Shown here: positions 28,402 through 39,555 of the stretch, in pieces | Position numbering within the stretch: the first letter of the stretch is position 1 | Layout: each line of letters starts with the position of its first letter | From: Pectobacterium punjabense | GTDB taxonomy: Bacteria; Pseudomonadota; Gammaproteobacteria; Enterobacterales; Enterobacteriaceae | Reading direction: 5' to 3' | Assembly: GCF_012427845.1 (NCBI RefSeq) | Contig: NZ_CP038498.1 | Coordinates: forward strand, 1,674,001 to 1,738,000 | DNA length: 64,000 nucleotides | Notes under the pieces: model-generated | What the model saw: the letters and a program-made list of their open reading frames with translations, nothing else | What the model was told of the DNA's origin: nothing | Database searches by the model: none | Translations under genes and position numbers: made by a program

Positions 28402-28911
28402 TCACGAGGAGCGGATCGTCAGCATGGCATGCAGTGTCATCGCAAGATGCTTTTCAACGGTGCTGAGGGATATGTCCAACTGCTGGGCAATCTGCGCCTG
28501 TGTCATGTGTTCAAACCGGTGTAAATGAAATATCTGCTGTGTACGCTCAGGCAGAGTCAACAGTACGTTTGCCAGACGTTCCAGCTCCTGTTGGGCGATC
28601 GCTGTCCGATCGAGTTGGGGAGCGGCATCAGGCAGAGAGTCCAGCGTCGTATCCACGTCGTCAACACCCGTTGTCATCTGCCAACGCTGCTGGTGGCGGA
28701 CATGGTCAAGCAGCAAATTATTGGCTGTTTTATAGAGATATGCTTTCTTGTCGTCTACATCATCTTGCTGTTCCAGTCGTTGTGCCAACCGTAAAAAACT
28801 CTCTTGCACCAGATCTGCCGCTGCCTGAGGGTCGCGCAGTTTATGATTGAGATAGCGTTCTAACCGTTCTGCATAGTGGTTGAACAGCATTCTGAGTTCA
28901 GACTCTGACAT
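28402..28911 (-). CDS. hasI: ECF sigma factor HasI
   Basis: 169-residue FecI-group sigma factor: region 2 (LRDPQAAADLVQESFLRLAQRLE, then AYLYKTANNLLLDHVRHQQR) and region 4 (LPERTQQIFHLHRFEHMTQAQIAQQLDISLSTVEKHL). It heads the hasISRA-DEF cluster and would direct transcription of hasR and probably hasS. A near-perfect Fur box lies about 130 bp upstream. Confidence 0.92.
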   Translation of the reverse strand: MSESELRMLFNHYAERLERYLNHKLRDPQAAADLVQESFLRLAQRLEQQDDVDDKKAYLYKTANNLLLDHVRHQQRWQMTTGVDDVDTTLDSLPDAAPQLDRTAIAQQELERLANVLLTLPERTQQIFHLHRFEHMTQAQIAQQLDISLSTVEKHLAMTLHAMLTIRSS

Positions 28912-29039
28912 GCCAACGTCCCGTCAGGTGACCTTCCCGCCGACTCTGCGGCAACAGAACTCCTTTCCCTTGTCACGGTGCTATCTATCGTGATTGTCCG
29001 CTGGCGGGGTAAGGCCCTGAATAATAAATATGATGTAAT

Positions 29040-29054
29040 TGATAATTATTATCA
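29040..29054 (-). promoter_or_regulatory. Perfect Fur box upstream of hasI
   Basis: TGATAATTATTATCA is an exact match to the 7-1-7 Fur motif. It lies between the divergent hasI and the small gene at 29162. It most likely represses hasI; it could also affect the rightward gene 108 bp away. Confidence 0.75.
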
Positions 29055-29161
29055 CATATGACGAACGGGAAAGCAGAGTTAAATCTTCTTCAGATTGGCG
29101 GATTTTAGCTGTCGACTACACTTACCTTTGTTGACGTATCATTTGATTAAGAGGAATGACA

Positions 29162-29323
29162 ATGACGACAAAGGACGATCCCAAAGACGTGACGGTCAGC
29201 GAAGGGCTGGCAAAGGTGCATGAGGCGTCAGGTCAACTGACGAAAGAAGAGATTGAGGCGCTGGCGGAGGAAGCACGACAGGCCGCGACGCAGACGAAGC
29301 AAGAGTCGGGTAACACGCCTTAG
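29162..29323 (+). CDS. Small acidic helical protein, 53 residues
   Basis: ATG 29162 to TAG 29321-29323, preceded by AAGAGGAATGAC, a strong ribosome binding site. The product is charged, cysteine-free and mainly helical by eye (LTKEEIEALAEEARQAAT), with no signal or membrane segment. I do not recognise the family. It lies 120 bp before patD in the same direction and 108 bp from the Fur box, so could be co-transcribed with patD or be iron-responsive. Confidence 0.65.
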   Translation: MTTKDDPKDVTVSEGLAKVHEASGQLTKEEIEALAEEARQAATQTKQESGNTP

Positions 29324-29443
29324 TCTGATGCCGCCTGTTGCAGAACGGATTGACGCCCAAACATAACGTGGCAGGTTTTTTGCACAGACATTTTGCAGAT
29401 AGTGATGAAAAACACGATCGTTTTCTCTCTGTAAGGAAAATGT

Positions 29444-30868
29444 ATGCATGACAAATTACTGATAGAAGGCAAGCTGGTTGCAGGAAAAGGCGAGGCATTG
29501 GCGGTATTCAACCCCGCAACGGGAGAGCAAATTGCTACCATTGCGCAGGCCGATCTGCACCAGGTTGATGCAGCCGTTCTGGCTGCGGAGTCCGCCTTTG
29601 CACACTGGGGACAGACCACGCCGAAAACACGCGCCACGCTGTTGCTACGGATTGCCGATGCCATTGAGGAAAACGCTGAGACGTTCGCCGAGCTGGAGTC
29701 ATTGAACTGCGGTAAACCTTACCATGCCGCGCTAAATGATGAAGTCCCCGCGGTGGCTGATGTCTTTCGTTTTTTTGCCGGGGCGGCACGTTGCTTGAGC
29801 GGTTCAGCCGCGGGAGAATATCTGGAAGGACACACCTCGATGATACGGCGCGATCCGGTTGGTGTGGTAGCGTCCATTGCCCCATGGAATTACCCGCTGA
29901 TGATGGCATCGTGGAAGCTGGCACCCGCGCTGGCGGCAGGAAACTGTGTGGTGCTGAAACCGGCGGAGCAAACCCCGCTGACGACATTCTATCTGGCGCA
30001 CCTGCTGGCGGAGATACTTCCTGCTGGCGTGGTGAATATCCTGTTTGGTCGTGGTGCAGATATCGGTGATGCGCTGACAGGGCATGAGAAAGTCAATATG
30101 GTGTCGCTAACCGGTTCGATTGCGACCGGAGCGCATATTCTTGCCCATACTGCTGCTAGCGTAAAGCGCACGCATATGGAGTTGGGCGGCAAAGCGCCAG
30201 TGATTGTGTTCGATGATGCCGATATCGATCAGGTGGTTGATGGCATTCGCAGTTTCGGTTTCTACAACGCGGGGCAAGACTGTACTGCTGCCTGTCGACT
30301 GTATGTACAGCGTGCGATTTACGATGAGGTCGTGGAAGCATTAGGAAAAGCGGTGGCAACGCTGAAAATAGGCGATCCGCACGATGAAACGACCGAGCTG
30401 GGGCCGTTGATTACTGAGCCGCAGCTTGAACGTGTGATTGGTTTTGTCGAACGAGCAAAAGCGCTGCCGCACATCACGGTGGTGACGGGTGGCGAACGGG
30501 TGAAAGGGCAGGGATTCTATTTCCAGCCTACGGTGTTGGCAGGCGCAAAGCAGGAAGATGAAATCGTCCAGAAAGAGGTGTTTGGTCCCGTCATTTCTAT
30601 TACGCCGTTTGACGATGAGGCGCAGGTGATTGGCTGGGCGAATGCCTCGCATTACGGGCTGGCTTCGTCGGTCTGGACGCGCGATATCGGGCGAGCACAC
30701 CGTCTTGCCGCATGTCTTCAGTACGGCTGCACCTGGGTGAATACTCACTTTATGTTGGTGAGCGAAATGCCGCACGGCGGACAGAAGTTGTCTGGCTACG
30801 GCAAAGATATGTCGATGTACGGACTGGAAGATTACACCATCGTGCGTCATATCATGATTCGGCACTGA
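29444..30868 (+). CDS. patD: Gamma-aminobutyraldehyde dehydrogenase PatD
   Basis: 474-residue NAD-dependent aldehyde dehydrogenase, nearly colinear with E. coli PatD/YdcW ([44 protein letters not shown], closing [23 protein letters not shown]). The catalytic Glu is in [11 protein letters not shown] and the catalytic Cys in [12 protein letters not shown]. It oxidises 4-aminobutanal to GABA, the second step of the transaminase route of putrescine breakdown. The next gene in the same direction is patA, so both steps are adjacent here, unlike in E. coli. Confidence 0.94.
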   Translation: MHDKLLIEGKLVAGKGEALAVFNPATGEQIATIAQADLHQVDAAVLAAESAFAHWGQTTPKTRATLLLRIADAIEENAETFAELESLNCGKPYHAALNDEVPAVADVFRFFAGAARCLSGSAAGEYLEGHTSMIRRDPVGVVASIAPWNYPLMMASWKLAPALAAGNCVVLKPAEQTPLTTFYLAHLLAEILPAGVVNILFGRGADIGDALTGHEKVNMVSLTGSIATGAHILAHTAASVKRTHMELGGKAPVIVFDDADIDQVVDGIRSFGFYNAGQDCTAACRLYVQRAIYDEVVEALGKAVATLKIGDPHDETTELGPLITEPQLERVIGFVERAKALPHITVVTGGERVKGQGFYFQPTVLAGAKQEDEIVQKEVFGPVISITPFDDEAQVIGWANASHYGLASSVWTRDIGRAHRLAACLQYGCTWVNTHFMLVSEMPHGGQKLSGYGKDMSMYGLEDYTIVRHIMIRH

Positions 30869-32600
<1,732 letters not shown>

Positions 32601-32643
32601 AAAACAAGACGGAAACACGCAGAACGCGATTATGGCCACACCG

Positions 32644-32677
32644 AAAACCAGTCAGCTTTCACTGACTGGTTTTTTTT
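32644..32677 (+). terminator. Rho-independent terminator after patA
   Basis: Twelve-pair stem AAAACCAGTCAG / CTGACTGGTTTT with a 6-base loop and a run of T residues. Confidence 0.9.
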
Positions 32678-33217
32678 ATATTGCCAGGCACAAGTGGTCT
32701 ACTTTCATGCTTAAAATCTAATTAGTTCATCTATGTTACGCTATATCGAACGGCTCACAACGTCGTGGTGTGGGCGTTATTATGATGCTTCGTAAACTAT
32801 TAGCCTTCTAATGTATAAGTTCAATTTAATGAATGAAAACCGGAACTTCTTTTCTGATAGAAAAAATCGATCGAATACAGGGGATTGAACGGTTTAATGA
32901 TCGTTATTTTCGATCGATATTCTATTTATGATAGTGTAAAGTTATAGAACGTAGACTACGGAACCTTTATGTTCTTTTTATCAGTTCATAACATTAATTA
33001 AGCGCAACGTATGCCAGTAGGGTAAGGGCGAAAATGAAAACGGAGCCGTTTTTATAAATGGTTTGTTTCCAACTAGTCGCGTGTACCTGTGATTTTTAGG
33101 ATGGAATAAAAAGGGGCTTGAATTACTTTACCAAGTAAACAATTTCAGTAAGTAAATGTCGTCTACATAATTATTATTTTAAAACTATATATGGCTAAAT
33201 GAGTTTCTTATGCCTCT
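32678..33217. other. AT-rich intergenic region with an imperfect inverted repeat
   Basis: No gene seen. Imperfect inverted arms ATAGAA..ATCGATCGAA (32858-32876) and TTCGATCGATATTCTAT (32909-32925), each with a CGATCGAT-type core, stand about 30 bp apart. The remainder up to the ERIC element shows nothing I can name. Confidence 0.45.
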
Positions 33218-33343
33218 ATACTCGTCATACTTCAAGTTGCATGTGCGTTGACAGCGTTCAGTCACCTGAATCACTTACTTAAGTAAGCTCATCGGGACTC
33301 CTTCGCTTGCCGCCTGCCTGAAACTCGAATTATTTAGAGTGTA
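33218..33343. repeat. ERIC element, second copy (126 bp)
   Basis: Same family and orientation as the copy at 12150-12275: begins ATACTCG, core CACTTACTTAAGTAAGCTC, ends GAGTGTA. The central CTTACTTAAGTAAG palindrome is intact here, while the first copy has CTTACTTGTGTAAG. Confidence 0.88.
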
Positions 33344-33512
33344 CTCTGCTGTTTACATCAGAAAATAAGAAATTTAGAAGGGCCAGGGACCCTGTTGTGA
33401 TAACGATTCACTTTACCGTTTGTCGTATTTTATTTAGACCAGTCATCGGTAATATGTTTATCAATCGCCATAGGGAAAATATTTTGCAAAAATGTAAAGT
33501 TCTGGTGCTGAC

Positions 33513-35174
33513 ATGGATTTATTTAAAAATATAAAAATTGGGAAGCGGCTTTCTCTGGGCTTTGGTTTGTTAATCATGCTGACGCTTGTTTTGTCATCTG
33601 TGGGCTATTATTTCATGAAAAACATTGGTGCCGAGGTTGATGAAATTACCGAGGGCCGAATGATAAAAGTCGACATGCTGCGTGATATTCAAGATATATT
33701 AAATACTAACATTCGTACTTTACGCGACATTATCCTCCTTCCAGCAGATCAACAACAGGAAAAGCAGGAACTCAAGGTTATCATAGTAAAAACGACCAAC
33801 TCGGCAAGTGAAATATATAAAAATCTCGATAGCGGTATCAACTCGCAAAAAGGGCGGGAGTTATTTAATCAACTTATCGATATCAGAAAACAGTATAGCC
33901 TGAGTATTAATAAAGCCATTGATTATGCGATGGAAGATCAGGATACGTTGGCTACTGAATTAGTGTTTGGCGATATCGCTACTATCCAGTCGCTTTATTT
34001 TACCAAGCTCCGTGAGTTAACGGAGTTACAGGTGTCGTTCGTTGACCATGCCAAACAGGTGACGAAAGAATATATCAATAATGCGCTGTTGTGGATGGCA
34101 GTGCTATCGGTCTTCTCTGCTGTTTTAGGCTGCTTTATCGCCTGGTTATTAACCCGAAGTGTCACCGTTCCGCTCTCTGTTGCGCTTTCTTCTGCGAAGC
34201 GCATCAGTGTGGGGGACTTGAGTGGTTCTATTGTGGTCAATAACCGTGATGAGACAGGTTTGCTGCTAGAGGCTATGCAGGAAATGCAAGCGGCGCTGAC
34301 GCAAATGGTTGTTGGCGTCAGAAACAATGCGGAGAGCGTTGCTACGGCCAGTATGCAGATTGCTCAGGGTAATGCCGATTTGTCATCACGGACTGAAGAG
34401 CAGGCGAGTGCGCTGGAAGAAACGTCTTCGACCATGACGCAATTAGGCATGACGGTAAAAAACAATGCCGACAATGCTCGTCAGGCTAATGCGCTGGCCC
34501 AAAATGCGAGTACCGTCGCGCTTCAGGGAGGGGAGGTTGTCAATGACGTCGTGGATACGATGAAGTCCATTAATGAGAGCTCGCGCAGTATTGTCGATAT
34601 CATTAATGTCATCGATAGCATTGCGTTCCAGACGAATATTTTGGCGCTTAACGCCGCCGTTGAAGCGGCGCGAGCGGGCGAGCAGGGGCGAGGATTTGCC
34701 GTTGTTGCGGGTGAAGTGCGCAATCTGGCGCAGCGTAGCGCAGAAGCCGCTAAAGAAATTAAAAATCTGATTACTGCGAGCGTTGAGCGCGTCGAGCGTG
34801 GTTCTGTGCTGGTGAATAAAGCGGGGGAAACAATGCAGCAGGTTGTGGTGTCTATCCGCCAACTGAGCGATACCGTATCAGAGATTAGCTCCGCCAGTGC
34901 CGAACAGTCGACGGGAGTCGAACAGGTAGGCATTGCGGTGAGCCAAATGGATCAGACTACGCAGCAGAATGCCGCGTTGGTGGAAGAGTCTGCGGCAGCA
35001 GCACAAAGTCTTAAGGAACAAGCGGATCAGCTTGTCAGAGAGGTCTCGGTGTTCAAAATCGCGAGTTATGGACTATCCACACCGAAGCCAGCAACGCAGA
35101 CGCTCCCGATTGCCAGGCTTCCAGCCTCTGCCAGTGCATCGGCTTCAGGGGCGTCAGATTGGACGAGTTTCTAA
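33513..35174 (+). CDS. Methyl-accepting chemotaxis protein, second
   Basis: 553 residues. First membrane helix [20 protein letters not shown], a four-helix-bundle periplasmic domain of about 150 residues (acidic, with [26 protein letters not shown] typical of 4HB_MCP), second helix [24 protein letters not shown] domain, and the conserved signalling tip [21 protein letters not shown]-terminus DWTSF is an xWxxF tether. The signalling domain is about as close to the receptor at 179 as any pair of enterobacterial receptors, while the sensor domains differ. Ligand unknown. Confidence 0.93.
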   Translation: MDLFKNIKIGKRLSLGFGLLIMLTLVLSSVGYYFMKNIGAEVDEITEGRMIKVDMLRDIQDILNTNIRTLRDIILLPADQQQEKQELKVIIVKTTNSASEIYKNLDSGINSQKGRELFNQLIDIRKQYSLSINKAIDYAMEDQDTLATELVFGDIATIQSLYFTKLRELTELQVSFVDHAKQVTKEYINNALLWMAVLSVFSAVLGCFIAWLLTRSVTVPLSVALSSAKRISVGDLSGSIVVNNRDETGLLLEAMQEMQAALTQMVVGVRNNAESVATASMQIAQGNADLSSRTEEQASALEETSSTMTQLGMTVKNNADNARQANALAQNASTVALQGGEVVNDVVDTMKSINESSRSIVDIINVIDSIAFQTNILALNAAVEAARAGEQGRGFAVVAGEVRNLAQRSAEAAKEIKNLITASVERVERGSVLVNKAGETMQQVVVSIRQLSDTVSEISSASAEQSTGVEQVGIAVSQMDQTTQQNAALVEESAAAAQSLKEQADQLVREVSVFKIASYGLSTPKPATQTLPIARLPASASASASGASDWTSF

Positions 35175-35267
35175 TATATAAACGTTATGTTATGGCTGCC
35201 AGCATGTCAGGGATATAGAGAGAATAGCGAAGTATAATAAATAGATATTGTTATAAGAGATTTGTTT

Positions 35268-35296
35268 GCCAGTCAGCACACACTGACTGGCTTTTT
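35268..35296 (+). terminator. Rho-independent terminator after the second chemoreceptor
   Basis: Stem GCCAGTCAG / CTGACTGGC, 6-base loop, then TTTTTG. Confidence 0.88.
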
Positions 35297-35305
35297 GCCT
35301 ATGTC

Positions 35306-36868
35306 TTACCGCGTTTCACATCTGCTAGGGGCACCGCTTTCCGCCAGTTTCTCGATCAAATCGAGACGCACCCGCCACGGATCGACCATCTCTCTGGTAT
35401 GTTCCGCACCTGTGGCAGGGATAAACAGAATGTTGTCTTTCTGGCTGCTATAGGCGTTCCAGGCTGGTAAGCCAGAGGCATTAGGGTTACCGGTACGAGC
35501 GAAATTAACCCAATATTGGTTCATTTGCTGCGCCACCGCGCGATCCTGTGGCGTGGTTTTCTCGCCATAGCGTGCGGCTACCGTGTTAAAGACATACGGA
35601 ATCTCACTGGCGTGAACGGCAGCAGGCCACTGTGCGCGCATGCTGTCGGCAACATAGCCAAAGCGGAATTGCCAAACGGGCAACGCAGCTTTTTCCCAAA
35701 TACGTGCGACAAAACGTGCCGGTTCGACCATGAAACGATCGCTTGAAACAGCCTTTGCTATCTCCTGCGGTGACATACCGTGGTAAGCCTGAAGCGCCTG
35801 CTGTCGATCGCTGGCAGGGAAGACAGCAACGGCATCGTCTGATGTCGTGACCTTCGGCGGGAAGCTGATATCGGCATCCGTGGCACCAATCATCAACGGT
35901 ACTCGCTGGAAATTACCCTGACGATAGCTATCCTGCGGTTCTGCGGCGATCGCTTTGCCATCAAGCATCGGTCCAGAATAATCCGGTGTATTCATGGAGG
36001 CCATATTCAGGCCATTCACCACTTTTTCCGCAGGGATCTGCCGCAGCGCCGTCAGGGCTTTCGCATCGTGACCGCTAATGCCATTTGCGCTGGCGAAGGC
36101 GAGACCGGCCTGTTCTGCTTTTTGCCAACTTTGGTTAGGCACGATATTTTGTCTGCCGGAGCCGGATTGGATAATCGCTTTCTGGAATAATCCCTGCGAG
36201 AGCTCGCTGGTCAGCAGCGAGCCGACGGCAAAACCGCCGGCAGATTCACCAAACAGCGTGACGTTTTGCGGGTCGCCCTGAAAAACGACGATGTTTTTCT
36301 GCACCCACTTCAGCGCCGCCACTTGATCCATCAGACCGTAGTTGCCACGCAGCGGCTGGTCGGCCAATGCCGGATGTGCAAAAAAGCCAAAGCGGCCGAC
36401 GCGATAGTTAAAGCTGACGAAAACGACGCCCTGACGGGCAAACTCCTGCCCGGAGTAAATCTCAGGCGACGCGCCGCCGTTGACGAAGCCGCCGCCATAG
36501 ATCCATACCATCACAGGCAGCGGGCCTGTGGCATTGGCTGGACGCCATACGTTGATAGTCAGGCAATCCTCACTAAACCCTACGCCGAGCGGCGCGGCAT
36601 CGCCGGGAAAAGGGTTCTGCATACAATCCTTGCCGTATGCCGTTGCCGGACGAATACCGTTCCAGCTTTGTACCGGCTGCGGCGGTTGCCAGCGCAGCTC
36701 GCCGATGGGAGGGGCAGCAAAGGGAATGCCTGTAAAGGCGTCGACGCCTTGCGTCTCGGTCCCGCTGATACGGCCGCTGTCTAACGCAACCTGCGGATCG
36801 TTTGCCAGTGCTGAGTGGCTGGCGGCAGCCATCAGTAATATCAGGCTGGCAGTGATTTTTTTATCCAT
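35306..36868 (-). CDS. Secreted type B carboxylesterase
   Basis: About 520 residues from ATG 36868 (AAGGAA upstream), with a signal peptide ending near SHSALA. Carboxylesterase family signatures: oxyanion loop YGGGFVNGG, nucleophile elbow FGESAGGFA, and a catalytic His region ASEIPYVF. It would hydrolyse esters in the periplasm or outside. The substrate is not readable; cell-wall, pectin or siderophore esters are possible. A strong minus-strand terminator ends only 25-30 bp upstream of its start, leaving no room for an ordinary promoter between them. Confidence 0.85.
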   Translation of the reverse strand: MDKKITASLILLMAAASHSALANDPQVALDSGRISGTETQGVDAFTGIPFAAPPIGELRWQPPQPVQSWNGIRPATAYGKDCMQNPFPGDAAPLGVGFSEDCLTINVWRPANATGPLPVMVWIYGGGFVNGGASPEIYSGQEFARQGVVFVSFNYRVGRFGFFAHPALADQPLRGNYGLMDQVAALKWVQKNIVVFQGDPQNVTLFGESAGGFAVGSLLTSELSQGLFQKAIIQSGSGRQNIVPNQSWQKAEQAGLAFASANGISGHDAKALTALRQIPAEKVVNGLNMASMNTPDYSGPMLDGKAIAAEPQDSYRQGNFQRVPLMIGATDADISFPPKVTTSDDAVAVFPASDRQQALQAYHGMSPQEIAKAVSSDRFMVEPARFVARIWEKAALPVWQFRFGYVADSMRAQWPAAVHASEIPYVFNTVAARYGEKTTPQDRAVAQQMNQYWVNFARTGNPNASGLPAWNAYSSQKDNILFIPATGAEHTREMVDPWRVRLDLIEKLAESGAPSRCETR

Positions 36869-36892
36869 GCGTTTTTCCTTAGGGATGAAAAC

Positions 36893-36935
36893 AAAAAAAC
36901 CTGCCAGACGTGATGGAAACATCACGTCTGGCAGG
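36893..36935 (-). terminator. Very strong stem-loop with GNRA-type loop
   Basis: A perfect 16-bp stem (36900-36915 with 36920-36935, arms CCTGCCAGACGTGATG and its complement) closes a 4-base loop. On the minus strand TTTTTTTGTTTT follows. It terminates the methyltransferase gene and directly precedes the esterase start. Confidence 0.92.
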
Positions 36936-37091
36936 TTCGCCTTTTTTCAATCAGTCACGCCCTGTAATGTCATTTATAGGCGCTTTGCATCAGCCTGACA
37001 ACCTTAGGTACGCAGAAATATGATAATCATCAACATGATGCACAACGGTATCGTCAGTTTTTCGACTCCAAACGCAGCTGAACAGATGTGG

Positions 37092-38078
37092 TTACCGACG
37101 TTTACGGGCAATCAGGACATTGAGCGGAGCCATGGGAAAAGCCTGATGACGTCGGGTTTCGACAGAGGTAAAGCCAGCAGCCAGTAACCACTGAGTGAGC
37201 TGTCCTTCTCGTGTGACGTGGCGTCCACTCATTTGCATCGGTAGATAAAACGGCAGAACGGGAGCCGCATCGTTGGCCTCTTCGGCAATTTCCGCCTGTG
37301 CAAGGACCAGTGTTCCCTCTGGTGCGAGTGTGTGGTGAAGCGTTGCCAGCATGGTGGGAATATCCTCAACAAAATGCAGGAAGGAGGAGCTCCAGATCAG
37401 ATCGTATTTTTCGCTGGGAAACGCGCCGCTTTGTGCTGACAGCCGTGAGGATAACCCGGCATCGTTGATATTACGCTGTGCCACGGCAGCGGTTTGCGGC
37501 AGGTCATAGACCGTGCCGGAGATCTGCGCGTGGCGCAGCGCCAGCGTAATTGCCACCCAGCCAGGGCCACCGCCCAGATCGAGAACGTGCCTGATTTGTG
37601 GGAAATCCGGCAGGCTGGAGATCAGTTGCTCAGCAAGGTCTGCGGTTACCGAGCGCTGCTCCTGCGCGATTTGCTGTTCTGCCGCGTTGGCCCACGCCGC
37701 ATCGCGCGGTAATTCGCTCAACTGTGTGGGCAGTGGCTGGGGCATTCCGCCGCCGAGTCCCTGACCGAACTGGCGCAGGCTGGTGAGGCGAAAACGCCAG
37801 GCGTCACCGAGAAAACGCGGGCTGCGGCGACAGAGCACGGCTGCGCTGGCGGGGGCGATTCTATAACCGCCATGATGGCGCGTCAAAAGCTGCATACTCC
37901 ACAGGATCTCAAGCAAAAATTCGGTTTTCTCCGGCTGCCACCCCAGCGCTTCCGCCAGTTGTTCCGGCGTGGTGGCGTCCTCCAACTGGTCGAAAATCTG
38001 CTGTTCCAGCGCAAGATGTAACGCGTCGGCCTGCACGCTGCTAGCGGCAAGCTGCCATAATGTCTCTAGTGGGTTCAT
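37092..38078 (-). CDS. SAM-dependent O-methyltransferase family protein
   Basis: 328 residues: an N-terminal winged-helix dimerisation domain (LHLALEQQIFDQLEDATTPEQLAEALGW) and a Rossmann methyltransferase domain with motif I VLDLGGGPGWVAITLA and the downstream SSFLHFVED region. This is the plant-type/acetylserotonin O-methyltransferase class found with small-molecule biosynthesis. Substrate unknown. It diverges from an AraC-type regulator across a 120-bp gap containing a Fur-like box, suggesting iron-linked expression. Confidence 0.82.
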   Translation of the reverse strand: MNPLETLWQLAASSVQADALHLALEQQIFDQLEDATTPEQLAEALGWQPEKTEFLLEILWSMQLLTRHHGGYRIAPASAAVLCRRSPRFLGDAWRFRLTSLRQFGQGLGGGMPQPLPTQLSELPRDAAWANAAEQQIAQEQRSVTADLAEQLISSLPDFPQIRHVLDLGGGPGWVAITLALRHAQISGTVYDLPQTAAVAQRNINDAGLSSRLSAQSGAFPSEKYDLIWSSSFLHFVEDIPTMLATLHHTLAPEGTLVLAQAEIAEEANDAAPVLPFYLPMQMSGRHVTREGQLTQWLLAAGFTSVETRRHQAFPMAPLNVLIARKRR

Positions 38079-38130
38079 AAGCGATCTTTCTCATTGATGG
38101 TCAGTCGATAGGGAATATGCTATCTATAAA

Positions 38131-38145
38131 TGAGAATGGTTATTA
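38131..38145. promoter_or_regulatory. Fur-like box between the methyltransferase and AraC genes
   Basis: TGAGAATGGTTATTA matches the 7-1-7 Fur motif at 11 of 14 positions. It differs by one base from the box at 61498 (TGAGAATAGTTATTA) in the yersiniabactin-type locus. It lies in the divergent promoter region. Confidence 0.45.
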
Positions 38146-38200
38146 TGTTCATTGTTATGCGAGACGGCGTTTTTCATATGCGAAACGGCGAGGGAAGATG

Positions 38201-39136
38201 ATGCAAAGACAGCGACACAGGCGAAGTGAAAAACCAGCAGGCGATCGGTGCTGTGCGAGTGAGGCTGATATCTCAGGTTCACGCCGTACTTTGCCAGATG
38301 GCATCGGAGAATGCTGGTCGGATTTCAGTCGTATTGATGCCGATCTGTCGTTGGCGCGCTCGCAATACCGGCCACGTCGTGCATGGGTGGAGGAAACCCA
38401 AAATCCACATTCACAGCCAATGCTGGTTATGACGTTTGCGCTGGCAGGGGAGTCTACCTATTGTGACAGCAGTGGCTCACAGATCTGGTTTCGTCAGCAA
38501 CATGTCACTATCACGACGTTTGGCTCCAGCGTGGGCGAACGCCGTTATCAGGCCCAGCAGCATGTCGATCAACTGCGGCTGCGGATAGGGAAAACGGCGG
38601 CGGCGCGCTATTTGGGGTCGGACTGTGCGGAACAACTGTTCAGTGACGATGGTGTGCGACAGCGCGCGTTTACATCGATATCTGCGGCTAGTCAGGTTCA
38701 TGTCAATGCGTTGTGCAGTGACACCGATCCGCTGAATCGCCACATCCATGCGTTAAGCCTGCTGTCACAGTATCGACATCTTCTACAACCGAAAGACAGG
38801 CGTGATGCTGTTTATCCACAGGAGCGGCAGCAGTTGGAGCGGATATGTTGCTGGATGCGGGAACATTTGGCTGAGCCGCTGACGCTGGCCTGCATTGCGA
38901 CTCAGGCAGGGATGAGTGAATCCCGACTCAAACTAGGGTTTCACCGCTGTTTCGCAACGACGCCGGGTCAAATGCTATTACGAATGCGAATGGAACGGGC
39001 GCACCAGCTATTGGATCAAGGGTTTCAGGTGGCGCAGACGGCCTGGCAAGTCGGCTATCGGCATCCCGCCAATTTCAGTCTGGCATTTACGCGCTATTTT
39101 AACCGTAATCCGAAAATGATTGCGGCACGTAAGTAA
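38201..39136 (+). CDS. AraC-family regulator of the PchR/YbtA type
   Basis: About 311 residues. The open frame begins at 38117, but GAGGGAAG just before the ATG pair 38198/38201 and the Fur-like box at 38131 argue for the later start. The C-terminal AraC domain reads PLTLACIATQAGMSESRLKLGFHRCF and VAQTAWQVGYRHPANFSLAFTRYF, like PchR and YbtA, regulators that respond to siderophores. The N-terminal half is poorly conserved and effector unknown. Divergent from the methyltransferase gene. Confidence 0.82.
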   Translation: MQRQRHRRSEKPAGDRCCASEADISGSRRTLPDGIGECWSDFSRIDADLSLARSQYRPRRAWVEETQNPHSQPMLVMTFALAGESTYCDSSGSQIWFRQQHVTITTFGSSVGERRYQAQQHVDQLRLRIGKTAAARYLGSDCAEQLFSDDGVRQRAFTSISAASQVHVNALCSDTDPLNRHIHALSLLSQYRHLLQPKDRRDAVYPQERQQLERICCWMREHLAEPLTLACIATQAGMSESRLKLGFHRCFATTPGQMLLRMRMERAHQLLDQGFQVAQTAWQVGYRHPANFSLAFTRYFNRNPKMIAARK

Positions 39137-39207
39137 TCTATCTTGTTGGCATTAATATCAGACCGTTAACAAATCTACTTGCGGCACGAATCAGAAATAT
39201 GCCGCGC

Positions 39208-39447
39208 TCAGCGACCAATAAGCCGCAACTGGGTACAAAATGGGCAACCACAGCCGTTAATGGAGGTCGCATCACACTGGCCGGGGTGAATAGTTTCCAG
39301 CCCCATTGGCGTAAAGCCAGAAAAGGTGCGCTTAGGTTCATCGATATTGTTCAATCCACTCTCCGTAGACTGGGCTATTTTGGCCTGAAACGCAGAAGCT
39401 TGTGCCGCAACCAGGGAAAGAAATAGAACTGACAGACCTTTTTTCAT
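39208..39447 (-). CDS. Small secreted cysteine-containing protein under a Zur-like operator
   Basis: 79 residues: signal peptide MKKGLSVLFLSLVAAQASA with cleavage after AQASA, then a 60-residue mature protein with four cysteines near the C-terminus (GQCDATSINGCGCPFCTQ), ending LRLIGR. The CxCxxC cluster could bind metal or form disulfides. I do not recognise the family. GGAT lies near the expected ribosome site. A perfect TGTTAT-N3-ATAACA Zur-like palindrome sits 28 bp upstream of the start. It follows amn by 108 bp in the same direction but seems to have its own promoter. Confidence 0.75.
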   Translation of the reverse strand: MKKGLSVLFLSLVAAQASAFQAKIAQSTESGLNNIDEPKRTFSGFTPMGLETIHPGQCDATSINGCGCPFCTQLRLIGR

Positions 39448-39474
39448 CGAGTTTATCCGTTATGGAATTTGGTT

Positions 39475-39489
39475 TGTTATAACATAACA
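39475..39489 (-). promoter_or_regulatory. Zur-like operator upstream of the small secreted protein
   Basis: TGTTATAACATAACA agrees with the core of the enterobacterial Zur consensus (TGTTATA-N-TATAACA) at 13 of 14 positions and is a perfect six-base inverted repeat. Flanking bases match the longer consensus poorly. A related site lies at 47554-47568. Confidence 0.65.
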
Positions 39490-39555
39490 AGTTAAGCCAT
39501 GCCAGCTCAGGCGAGCGCACAAATGCGGCCGCCTGTCCTAATAAAAGCCATGTAA

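Noticed and set aside
33218..33343. ERIC copies as CRISPR or insertion sequence ends
   Set aside because: Only two single, well-separated copies of a known 126-bp intergenic repeat, with no transposase or spacer array.
36266..36784. Plus-strand frame opposite the esterase
   Set aside because: Antisense to the esterase and without motifs.
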